A stretch of DNA of 13,976 bases from Gemmatimonadota bacterium. Its GTDB lineage: Bacteria > Gemmatimonadota > Gemmatimonadetes > Longimicrobiales > Longimicrobiaceae. Shown here piece by piece: positions 8,060-13,976 of this stretch. How positions within the stretch are numbered: the first letter of the stretch is position 1; every line of letters begins with the position of its first letter. Below the pieces are notes generated by a model that saw nothing but the letters and a program-made list of their open reading frames with translations, was not told where the DNA came from and searched no databases. A program made the translations under genes and the position numbers. The stretch covers positions 1-13,976 of the forward strand of contig JAHWJJ010000059.1 of the NCBI GenBank assembly GCA_019348475.1. The letters are read 5' to 3'.

Positions 8060-8083
8060 GTGCGTACGTGCGTGAGTGCGTGA
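8060..8083 (+). repeat. Short octamer array after speA
   Basis: Three units of GTGCGTNN (gtgcgtac, gtgcgtga, gtgcgtga) begin two bases after the speA stop codon. The unit is the reverse complement of the gcactcac array at the window edges. In the direction of the upstream gene, both this array and the one after fur read GTGCGTGA. Confidence 0.85.
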
Positions 8084-8156
8084 CTGAGGCGGTCTGGAGA
8101 TTGTTCGCGGAGATTACACGTGTCAAGCACCTGAACTTCTCCTCCCCCACGACGCA

Positions 8157-8183
8157 AACGGCCCCGCGCAGCGCGGGGCCGTT
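8157..8183. terminator. Bidirectional terminator between speA and glyA
   Basis: A perfect 12-bp stem (aacggccccgcg with cgcggggccgtt) closes a 3-nt loop, CAG or CTG depending on strand. On the minus strand it is followed by TTTGCG, 29 nt after the glyA stop; on the plus strand it is followed by TTCG, about 100 nt after speA. The convergent arrangement suits a shared terminator. Confidence 0.82.
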
Positions 8184-8211
8184 CGCCGTTCGAGGGAGCT
8201 TCCCGTTCCGT

Positions 8212-9462
8212 TCAGGCCCGGGCCCACTCGCCGTACAGGGGAAAGCGGCCGCACAGCTCGCGCACCTCGCCCAGCACCTGCCGCGCGACCCCCTCGTCCG
8301 CGGGGGCGGCGATCACGCGGTCGATGAAGCCGGCGATCTGGCGCATCTCGGCCTCGCCCAGGCCGCGCGTGGTGAGCGCGGGGGTGCCGATGCGCACGCC
8401 GGAGGTCACGAACGGGCTCTCCGTCTCGCCCGGCACCGTGTTCTTGTTGACCGTGATGCCGGCGTGCTCCAGCGCCTTCTCGGCCACCTTTCCCGTCACC
8501 CCCCTGTTGCGCAGGTCCACCAGCAGGAGGTGGTTGTCCGTTCCCCCCGAGACCAGGGTGAAGCCGCGCTCCATCAGCCCCTCGGCCAGCGCGCGGGCGT
8601 TGGCGATCACGCGGCCGCTGTAGTCGCCGAACTCCGGCCGCAGCGCCTCGTGGAAGGCGACCGCCTTGGCGGCGATCACGTGCATCAGCGGGCCGCCCTG
8701 GATCCCCGGAAAGATCTGCTTGTCGATGGCTTTCGCGTGCTCCTCCGTCGAAAGGATCAGGCCGCCTCGCGGGCCGCGCAGCGTCTTGTGCGTGGTGGAG
8801 GTCACCACGTCCGCAAAGGGCACGGGGTTGGGATGGTGCCCCGTCGCCACCAGACCGGCGATGTGCGCCATGTCCACCACCAGCCTGGCGCCGGACTCGC
8901 GCGCGATCTCGCCGAACACCTCGAAGTCGATCTGCCGCGGGTACGCGCTGGCCCCGGCGACAATGACCCTGGGGCGCACCTTCATGGCCTGGTCCCGCAG
9001 CGCCGCGTAGTCGATGCGGTGGTCGTCGGGGCGAACGCCGTACGCCACCACGTTGTACAGCCGGCCGCTGAAGTTCACCGGCGAGCCGTGCGTGAGGTGG
9101 CCGCCTTCGGACAGGTTCATTCCCAGCAGGGTGTCGCCGGGCTGCATCAGCGCAAAGTAAACGGCCATGTTGGCCTGCGCGCCGGAGTGCGGCTGCACGT
9201 TGGCGTGCTCGGCGCCAAACAGCCGCAGCAGCCGCTCCTGCGCCAGCCTTTCGACGTCGTCCACCACCTCGCACCCGCCGTAGTAGCGCTTGCCGGGATA
9301 GCCCTCCGCGTACTTGTTGGTGAGCACCGAGCCCATCGCCTGCAGCACCGCCTGCGAGACGAAGTTCTCCGAGGCGATCATCTCCAGCTGGTTCTCCTGC
9401 CGGTCGGCCTCGGCCACCAGCAGGCGGTGGATGTCGGCGTCGGTGTGCTTGAGGGCGTCCAT
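8212..9462 (-). CDS. glyA: Serine hydroxymethyltransferase
   Basis: A 416-aa PLP enzyme that interconverts serine and glycine, passing the one-carbon unit to tetrahydrofolate; the main cytoplasmic source of glycine and 5,10-methylene-THF. Motifs seen are [11 protein letters not shown] near the N-terminus, the [15 protein letters not shown] substrate loop, [24 protein letters not shown], and the PLP lysine in [13 protein letters not shown] (Lys226). The C-terminal small domain ends [12 protein letters not shown]. Length matches the family (415-420 aa). The start is ATG at 9462, preceded by AGGA at about 5 nt; upstream in-frame residues to 9612 do not resemble the family. The leader has several hairpins. 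It lies downstream of, and separated by a hairpin from, the exported-protein run, and converges on speA. Confidence 0.97.
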   Translation of the reverse strand: MDALKHTDADIHRLLVAEADRQENQLEMIASENFVSQAVLQAMGSVLTNKYAEGYPGKRYYGGCEVVDDVERLAQERLLRLFGAEHANVQPHSGAQANMAVYFALMQPGDTLLGMNLSEGGHLTHGSPVNFSGRLYNVVAYGVRPDDHRIDYAALRDQAMKVRPRVIVAGASAYPRQIDFEVFGEIARESGARLVVDMAHIAGLVATGHHPNPVPFADVVTSTTHKTLRGPRGGLILSTEEHAKAIDKQIFPGIQGGPLMHVIAAKAVAFHEALRPEFGDYSGRVIANARALAEGLMERGFTLVSGGTDNHLLLVDLRNRGVTGKVAEKALEHAGITVNKNTVPGETESPFVTSGVRIGTPALTTRGLGEAEMRQIAGFIDRVIAAPADEGVARQVLGEVRELCGRFPLYGEWARA

Positions 9463-9499
9463 GGATTCCTGTACGGCGGCTCGGGCGGTTTCGTGCGAG

Positions 9500-9580
9500 T
9501 TTCGGGAGCCCCGAAAGTACCCCGCCGCCCCGCCGGTGTCCACCTGGACGGCAGACGCCTGCCATCCAGCGCCGGCAGGC
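9500..9580 (-). promoter_or_regulatory. Structured leader of glyA
   Basis: In the glyA direction three stems can be drawn. Stem A pairs 9544-9554 with 9559-9569, 11 bp around a tetraloop with one G-U pair that forms only on the minus-strand RNA. Stem B pairs 9557-9563 with 9574-9580 (7 bp) and excludes stem A. A third stem, UUUCGGG/CCCGAAA (9500-9506 with 9510-9516), lies nearer the start codon. No known riboswitch class was recognised and no U-run terminator is present, so the regulatory role is a guess from structure alone. Confidence 0.3.
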
Positions 9581-9666
9581 AAGGCGTTGCATGGCGGCCT
9601 GCCTTGAAGCACGGCGGCGGGGGCAACGAGTACGCGCGCGACGTGGTTCCTGCGATCATGAAGACG

Positions 9667-9701
9667 GCGGCGGCGCGGGAGATGGATTCCCGCGCCGCCG
9701 C
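9667..9701 (-). terminator. Hairpin after the proline-tail protein gene
   Basis: A perfect 14-bp GC stem (9667-9680 with 9688-9701) and a 7-nt loop lie 20 nt after the stop of the gene ending at 9722. The following minus-strand bases, CGTCTTC, contain only a weak U-run. Probably ends the exported-protein run before glyA. Confidence 0.6.
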
Positions 9702-9721
9702 TCTCCGCCCGAGTGCTCGAG

Positions 9722-10306
9722 TCAGGGCGTTATGGCCGCGCCGCGCTTCGCACCGCCGTCGGACCGGCGCGACGCGGGCCGCGGCTGGGGCGCCGCGGAC
9801 GGCGTGCCGTCCCGGCGCGGCTGCGTCACCGCCCGCGAAGCCCCGCGCTCGGCGTCACCGGCCGGCGCGGCGGACGTGGAGGGCCCGTTGTCGCGCGCGG
9901 GCGGAATCGCCGGGACGGGCCTGGGCACCGGGACAGGCATCGGGGCGGGCGGATACATGCGGCCGACGTCGCGGTCCGGGCTCTGGCTCGCGGTCCGCAT
10001 CCCGATCGTGCGGCGCACCTCGCGCCCCTGGCGAAGGTTCATCATCCCCGACCTGGACGTCAGGTAGCCGATCGCGTCGGTGCGCAGCCAGTAGCGCCCG
10101 GGCGCATTCAGCCGCACCCGGAACTCCCCGCGCGCGTCGGTGCCCGCCATCCCGACGGAGTGTCCCTCCGCGTCCAGCACGGTCACGGTGGCGTTCGACA
10201 ACGGGCGGCCGGTGCGCGACTCCACCACCCGTCCCTCGATCACCTGCGCACCCAGCGGCTGCCCGGCCAGTGCCAGCAGCGTCAGTCCCATGATCCACTT
10301 CGACAT
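9722..10306 (-). CDS. Exported single CarboxypepD_reg domain protein, Pro-rich tail
   Basis: A 194-aa protein. A signal peptide (about residues 1-20, ending PLGAQ) precedes one carboxypeptidase-regulatory-like beta-sandwich (about 23-105): [24 protein letters not shown], then [10 protein letters not shown] and [10 protein letters not shown]. From about residue 117 the chain is low-complexity, first a Pro-Val-rich stretch ([15 protein letters not shown]), then Ala/Arg/Ser-rich to the end. There is no cysteine. Start at 10306 is supported by AAGGAG 7 nt upstream. It follows the triple paralogue operon by 73 bp on the same strand and may be its last cistron. The sandwich resembles the first domain of those paralogues; it has no plug domain. 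The Pro-rich tail could act as a spacer across the periplasm or wall, which is speculation. No enzymatic role is expected: the domain name reflects structure, not activity. Confidence 0.85.
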   Translation of the reverse strand: MSKWIMGLTLLALAGQPLGAQVIEGRVVESRTGRPLSNATVTVLDAEGHSVGMAGTDARGEFRVRLNAPGRYWLRTDAIGYLTSRSGMMNLRQGREVRRTIGMRTASQSPDRDVGRMYPPAPMPVPVPRPVPAIPPARDNGPSTSAAPAGDAERGASRAVTQPRRDGTPSAAPQPRPASRRSDGGAKRGAAITP

Positions 10307-10379
10307 CGGCGTCTCCTTCACCACAGGTTTCGGTCCACCCCACTTCGCGCACCGCACCCGGCGCGGCGTACGGTTCCGT

Positions 10380-11453
10380 CTATACCTTCGTCCAGATCAC
10401 CAGCACGCCGCAAAACCAGTTGTCCCGGGGAGGAAACTCGCCTGGTGCGCTGCTGGCCGAGCTGTAGAGCTCCACGGCGGCGACGCTCTTTCCCGACACC
10501 AGATCGTCGATGGTCAGCCCCTGGAACAGCCGCACGGGCCGCCCGTCCAGGTACACCGACGGAATGCAGCGCCCTCCGCGCCGCCCCGGCAGCGTGATGA
10601 TGCGGTCGAAACGGGATTCTCCCGGCTCCAGCCGCACCATCGGCATCTGCTGCAGCACGTCCGAGGCGTGGAACGGGTTGATGCGGGCGATCTCGTCCGG
10701 CCCCATGAACCGGCCGAACGGCTGCCGCTGACGGCGCCACTCGAAGCCGGCGAGCTGGTGGTCGCGCATCACCTGGCGCGACGCAGCGACCACGGTGAGG
10801 GGCGCCAGCAGCACCGCCTCGGTGGAAAGGCGCAGCTCCACCTGCACCGTGTCGTCGGGCATCACCGTGATGGCGCCCGAGGTGGCCGGCCGGTATCCCA
10901 CCCGCTCCGCCCGCAGCTGATACCCGTCGGCCTGCCGCACCCGCAGGTGAAAGTGCCCCGCCGAGTCGGTGACGGCGCGGCCGGCGCGCAGCTCCCGGCT
11001 GCTGAGCAGCGTCACCGTCGCGCCGCCCACGGGCCGCCCCGTCTCCTCGTCCAGCACCCGCCCGGCGATCCCCCGCTGCCGGGGCACTCCCACCACGGCG
11101 GTATCCATTGCCACCGGATCGGACGCCATCCGTACCTCCACCGCGAGCGTCTCCTCCGCCTCCAGCGCCACCATCCGGGTGAGCGTGGGGCGGTAGCCCA
11201 GGCGGTCGGCGTGAAGCCGGAACTCGCCCGCCCCGGGCGCGCGCAGCCGGAAGGCCCCGGCGGCGTCGGCCACGGTCCGCCCGACGATGCTGCCGCCGGC
11301 GTCCAGCAGGGACACGGTGGCCCCCGCCACGGGCTGCTGCGTCGCCGTCTCCGTTACGCGGCCCTCCAGCGCCTGGGCCGCGGCGGTGGCCGGGCAGAGG
11401 AGGGCCGCCAGGCAGGCGATCCGGTATGCGAACGCGATCGGCCGCCGCTTCAT
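10380..11453 (-). CDS. Exported two-sandwich protein with barrel-less plug domain (paralogue C)
   Basis: A 357-aa protein: signal peptide (1-26, ending ATAAAQ), two carboxypeptidase-regulatory-like domains (about 28-110 and 128-210), then a TonB-plug-like domain (about 215-357). Plug hallmarks are GFEWRR, FGRFMGPDEIARINP, the SDVLQQMP helix, RCIPSVYLDGRPV, TIDDLVSG, VAAVELY and CGVLVIWTK. The chain ends there, with no outer-membrane barrel. Mature protein has two cysteines (296 and 348), 52 residues apart, probably a disulfide. The start overlaps the upstream stop as ATGA. Residues 191-270 match paralogue B at 73 of 80 positions without gaps, marking a recent tandem duplication. Likely periplasmic or at the outer membrane; function unknown. 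Confidence 0.9.
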   Translation of the reverse strand: MKRRPIAFAYRIACLAALLCPATAAAQALEGRVTETATQQPVAGATVSLLDAGGSIVGRTVADAAGAFRLRAPGAGEFRLHADRLGYRPTLTRMVALEAEETLAVEVRMASDPVAMDTAVVGVPRQRGIAGRVLDEETGRPVGGATVTLLSSRELRAGRAVTDSAGHFHLRVRQADGYQLRAERVGYRPATSGAITVMPDDTVQVELRLSTEAVLLAPLTVVAASRQVMRDHQLAGFEWRRQRQPFGRFMGPDEIARINPFHASDVLQQMPMVRLEPGESRFDRIITLPGRRGGRCIPSVYLDGRPVRLFQGLTIDDLVSGKSVAAVELYSSASSAPGEFPPRDNWFCGVLVIWTKV

Positions 11454-12547
11454 CTTCCCACCTTCGTCCAGATCACGATCACCCCACAGAACGGGTTGTG
11501 GTGGGGCGGAAATTCTCCCGGCGCGCCACCGGGCGAGGTGTACACCTCCACCGCCGCCACGCTGCTGCCGGAGACCAGGTCGTCGATCGTCATCCCCTGG
11601 AACAGGCGCACGGGGCGGCCGTCCAGGTACAGCGACGGCACGCAGCGCGGCGCGGGTCCCATCCCGCGGCCGCGGGCCGGGAGCGTGACCATCCGGTCGA
11701 ACTGGGATGCGCCGGAACTGCGCACCTGCACCATGGGCATCTGCTGCAGCACGTCCGAAGCGTAGAACGGGTTGATGCGCCGGATCTCATCCGGGCCCAT
11801 GAACCTTCCGAACGGCTGCCGTCCCCGCCGCCACTCGAAGCCGGCGAGCTGGTGATCGCGCACCACCTGCCGGGAGGCCGCGACGACGGTGAGCGGCGCC
11901 AGCAGCACCGCGCCGGTGGAAAGGCGCAGCTCCACCTGCACGGTGTCGTCGGGCATGACGGTGATGGCGTCCGACGACGCGCGGCGATAGCCCACACGCT
12001 CCGCCCGCAGCTGAAACGCGTCGGGCTGCGGAACGCGCAGGTGAAAGCGCCCGGCCGAGTCAGTGACGGCGCGGCCGGCGCGCAGCTCGCGGCTGGAGAT
12101 CAGCGTCACCGTGGCGCCGGCCACGGGAAGGCCCGTCTCGTCGTCCACCACCCGGCCGGCGATGCCGCGGCGCCGCGGCGCGGCGGAAACGGCGGTGTCC
12201 AGGGCGATGGGCTCGGGCGCCATCCGCACCTCGACCGCGAGCGTCTGCTCCGCCTCGATCGCCACCATCCGGGTCAGCGTGGGGCGGTAGCCCAGTCGGT
12301 CCGCGTGAAGCCGGAACTCGCCGGGCTCGGGCGCGCGCAGGCGGAAGGCGCCGGCGGAGTCCGCCACCGCACGGCCTACGATGCTCCCTGCGCTGTCCAG
12401 CATCAACACCGTGGCGCGCGGCACCGGCTGTTGCGTCGCGGCCTCCGTCACCCGCCCCTCCAGCGCCTGGGCCGCGGCGGGCGCCGGGCAGAGCAGGGCC
12501 GCAAAGCCGGCGATGCGGTACGCGAACGCGATCGGCCGCGGCCTCAT
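11450..12547 (-). CDS. Exported two-sandwich protein with barrel-less plug domain (paralogue B)
   Basis: A 365-aa protein with the same architecture as its neighbours: signal peptide (1-26, ending APAAAQ), sandwich domains at about 28-110 and 128-210, plug-like domain about 215-365. It shares the PIAFAYRIA signal core with paralogue C, and the two align without gaps for about the first 275 residues; an insertion of a few residues (GRGMGP region, 292-299) distinguishes the plug. The two mature cysteines are at 302 and 354, again 52 apart. Both ends are coupled: its ATG overlaps the stop of paralogue A as ATGA, and its stop overlaps the ATG of paralogue C. The open frame continues to 13744 upstream, but that part is the shadow of paralogue A. 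No receptor barrel or enzyme motif is present. Confidence 0.9.
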   Translation of the reverse strand: MRPRPIAFAYRIAGFAALLCPAPAAAQALEGRVTEAATQQPVPRATVLMLDSAGSIVGRAVADSAGAFRLRAPEPGEFRLHADRLGYRPTLTRMVAIEAEQTLAVEVRMAPEPIALDTAVSAAPRRRGIAGRVVDDETGLPVAGATVTLISSRELRAGRAVTDSAGRFHLRVPQPDAFQLRAERVGYRRASSDAITVMPDDTVQVELRLSTGAVLLAPLTVVAASRQVVRDHQLAGFEWRRGRQPFGRFMGPDEIRRINPFYASDVLQQMPMVQVRSSGASQFDRMVTLPARGRGMGPAPRCVPSLYLDGRPVRLFQGMTIDDLVSGSSVAAVEVYTSPGGAPGEFPPHHNPFCGVIVIWTKVGR

Positions 12548-13614
12548 GATGCCACCCTGGTCCAGATTACGATGACGCCGCAGTAGTCGTCGACCATCGG
12601 GGGAAACTCGCCCGGGGCCTGCGCGGGCGTATCGTACGCCTCCACCGCGGCCACGCTGCGGCCGCGGATGATTTCGTCGATGCTCAGCCCGTCCCCCATC
12701 CGCACCAGCTGGCCGTCGACGTAGAAGGTGGGCACGCAGCGCGACCCCACCTTGGGACCGGAGCGGACGGGAAGGGTGATGACGCGGTCGTGGCGTCCAC
12801 TCACCTGCGCGAACGGAACGTGCTGCAGCACGTCCGTGGCGTAGAACGGATTGATGTGGCGGATCTCTTCGGGCCCGAAGTACCGCCCAAACGGCTGCCG
12901 CTGGCGCCGCCACTCGAACTGGGCGAGCTGGTGGTCGCGCACCAGCTGGCGCGAAGCCGCGACCACGGCCAGCGGCGCCAGCAGCACCGCAGTGGTGGAG
13001 ACGTGCACCTCCACCTCGGCCGTGTCGCTGGGCGTGACCGTGATAGTTCCGGAGGTCGCCGGCCGAAAGCCCATGCGCTCGGTGCGCAGAACGTAACCGT
13101 CCGCACGGGGAACGCGCAGGTGGAAGTATCCCGACGAATCCGTGACGGCCCGGGCGACGCCGCGCTCGCGCAGGGTCATCAGGGTCACGGTTGCCCCGGG
13201 CACCGGCCGTTGCGTGTCGTCGTCCAGCACGCGCCCGGAGATCCCCTGCCGCCGCCGGGCCGTCGGCGTCAACGCCTGCAGCACCACCGGGTCCGGCCTC
13301 ATCCGCACCTCGACCGCGATCGTCCGTTCCGCGTCCAGCGGCACGCCGCGGGTGAGCGTGGTGAGGAAGCCCATCCGCTCCACGCGCAGCCGGAACTCGC
13401 CCGCGGCGGGTGCCTCGATGCGAAAAGCGCCGGCGGCGTCGGTGAAGGAGGTTCCCACCGTATCGCCGGCCGCGCCCAGCAGCCACACCTGCGCGCCCGC
13501 CACCGGCTGCACGCCCTGCGATTCGGTGACGTGTCCCTGCACCGTCTGCGCAGCGGTGGGCAGGGCGAAGAGGAGCGCAGCGGTGGCCGCCGCACGGATC
13601 AGCGTGGGGATCAT
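12544..13614 (-). CDS. Exported two-sandwich protein with barrel-less plug domain (paralogue A)
   Basis: A 356-aa protein, first of the coupled array and the most divergent. Signal peptide 1-22 (TAALLFALPTAAQ), sandwich domains about 24-106 and 124-206, plug-like domain about 211-356 with FEWRRQRQPFGRYFGPEEI, NPFYATDVLQHVP, RCVPTFYVDGQLV, SIDEIIRGRSVAAVEAY and CGVIVIWTR. The two cysteines are at 293 and 345, the same 52-residue spacing. The chosen ATG at 13614 gives a compact signal peptide; ATG at 13668 would add 18 Arg/Ala-rich residues and has no better ribosome site. Greater divergence suggests it is the older copy and that B and C arose later. Role unknown; the plug could bind a partner barrel or a surface ligand. 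Confidence 0.88.
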   Translation of the reverse strand: MIPTLIRAAATAALLFALPTAAQTVQGHVTESQGVQPVAGAQVWLLGAAGDTVGTSFTDAAGAFRIEAPAAGEFRLRVERMGFLTTLTRGVPLDAERTIAVEVRMRPDPVVLQALTPTARRRQGISGRVLDDDTQRPVPGATVTLMTLRERGVARAVTDSSGYFHLRVPRADGYVLRTERMGFRPATSGTITVTPSDTAEVEVHVSTTAVLLAPLAVVAASRQLVRDHQLAQFEWRRQRQPFGRYFGPEEIRHINPFYATDVLQHVPFAQVSGRHDRVITLPVRSGPKVGSRCVPTFYVDGQLVRMGDGLSIDEIIRGRSVAAVEAYDTPAQAPGEFPPMVDDYCGVIVIWTRVAS

Positions 13615-13860
13615 ACGGAGAGCGCCGGCGTGGCGTGGAAGAGCGCGGGCGGAAGGAGCGTGTCGCATCGCAGTGGAGCGCGGGGAGGCCGACGGGTCGC
13701 GCGGAACGCGCCGGATTGGGGCAAAACGGACGCCAGATACGCACTTCAGCCGCAGGTTTCTACGTCACAATGGTTTGTGTGATGCGGGAGGGGAGGCCCG
13801 GATGCGGCGGTGCCCAAAATCGGGTACACACGCGCGGCGGGGAGTGGACAGGGGGACGAC
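13615..13860. other. Upstream region of the paralogue operon
   Basis: No credible gene is seen between the start of paralogue A and the right-hand repeats. The region presumably holds the operon promoter, but no clear -35/-10 pair could be chosen. A small inverted repeat, CACAA-tggt-TTGTG (13766-13779), stands in a locally AT-richer patch about 150 bp before the start codon and could be an operator; it is too short to be sure of. Confidence 0.45.
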
Positions 13861-13908
13861 GTGCGGACGTGCGGAAGTGCGAAAGTGCGAAAGTGCGAAA
13901 GTGCGAGA
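13861..13908 (+). repeat. Variant octamer array GTGCGAAA
   Basis: Six units in a row: gtgcggac, gtgcggaa, three of gtgcgaaa, then gtgcgaga. They share the GTGCG core with the GTGCGTGA family but face the opposite way to the edge array that begins 15 bp later. Confidence 0.92.
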
Positions 13909-13923
13909 ACACGGCGACCCGCC

Positions 13924-13976
13924 GCACTCACGCACTCACGCACTCACGCACTCACGCACTCACGCACTCACGCACT
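13924..13976. repeat. Octamer tandem array, right edge
   Basis: Six full copies of gcactcac plus five bases, cut by the window end. Unit and orientation are the same as at the left edge, and the visible length is almost the same (53 versus 54 bases). Confidence 0.95.

Noticed and set aside
5742..8150. 802-aa minus-strand open frame opposite speA
   Set aside because: speA on the plus strand has all family motifs. The antisense frame is open because of GC-rich codon bias and shows His/Val/Arg-rich composition without domains.
8068..10293. 741-aa plus-strand open frame opposite glyA
   Set aside because: It is antisense to glyA and to the Pro-tail protein, crosses a terminator and a leader, and shows no recognisable motif.
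10140..11765. 541-aa plus-strand open frame opposite the paralogues
   Set aside because: It is a mirror of tandem paralogues on the other strand; its repetitive look comes from their duplication.
12548..13744. Extension of paralogue B upstream to 764 aa
   Set aside because: The added part is the out-of-frame shadow of paralogue A, which has clear domain motifs and a signal peptide.
13746..13943. 65-aa minus-strand open frame near the right edge
   Set aside because: Much of it is translated octamer repeat (LSHFRTFALPH pattern), with no ribosome site; such frames arise wherever the array occurs.

Overview
The window is GC-rich bacterial chromosomal DNA. Outer-membrane-style proteins built from carboxypeptidase-regulatory domains plus a TonB-plug-like domain without a barrel, together with GTGCGTGA-type octamer arrays between genes, suggest a Gemmatimonadota member, most like Longimicrobium. 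That assignment is an inference from style, not from a marker gene. No rRNA, tRNA, CRISPR array, transposase or phage gene was found. Both window edges stop inside the same 8-bp tandem repeat, so the window may be a complete contig broken at repeats.

Layout, left to right. (1) 1-3134, minus strand: a translationally coupled trio reads leftward, a TIGR00300/ornithine-cyclodeaminase-like protein, then a GNAT acetyltransferase with an unfamiliar N-terminal region, then a small membrane protein with a zinc ribbon. A hairpin follows, then a Fur-family repressor with a Fur-box-like sequence in its leader. (2) 3482-5937, plus strand: a subtilisin-like (S8) protease fused to a seven-bladed PLL-type lectin propeller, split by a one-base frameshift directly after the catalytic His motif; a hairpin terminator follows. 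(3) 6141-8057, plus strand: speA, biosynthetic arginine decarboxylase. It converges on glyA (8212-9462, minus) across a strong bidirectional terminator. The glyA leader holds hairpins, two of which are mutually exclusive. (4) 9722-13614, minus strand: a run of four exported proteins. Three are tandem paralogues of 356-365 aa linked by ATGA stop/start overlaps; the fourth is a shorter single-domain protein with a proline-rich tail.

How the genes may work together: TIGR00300 relatives act on ornithine and speA makes agmatine from arginine, so two arginine/ornithine-linked enzymes lie about 3 kb apart, but on opposite strands and not in one operon. fur, speA and glyA are housekeeping genes. The least ordinary material is the coupled array of barrel-less plug proteins, the frameshifted protease-lectin with a near-perfect recent blade duplication, and the octamer arrays that begin 2-3 bases after the stop codons of both fur and speA in the same gene-relative orientation.
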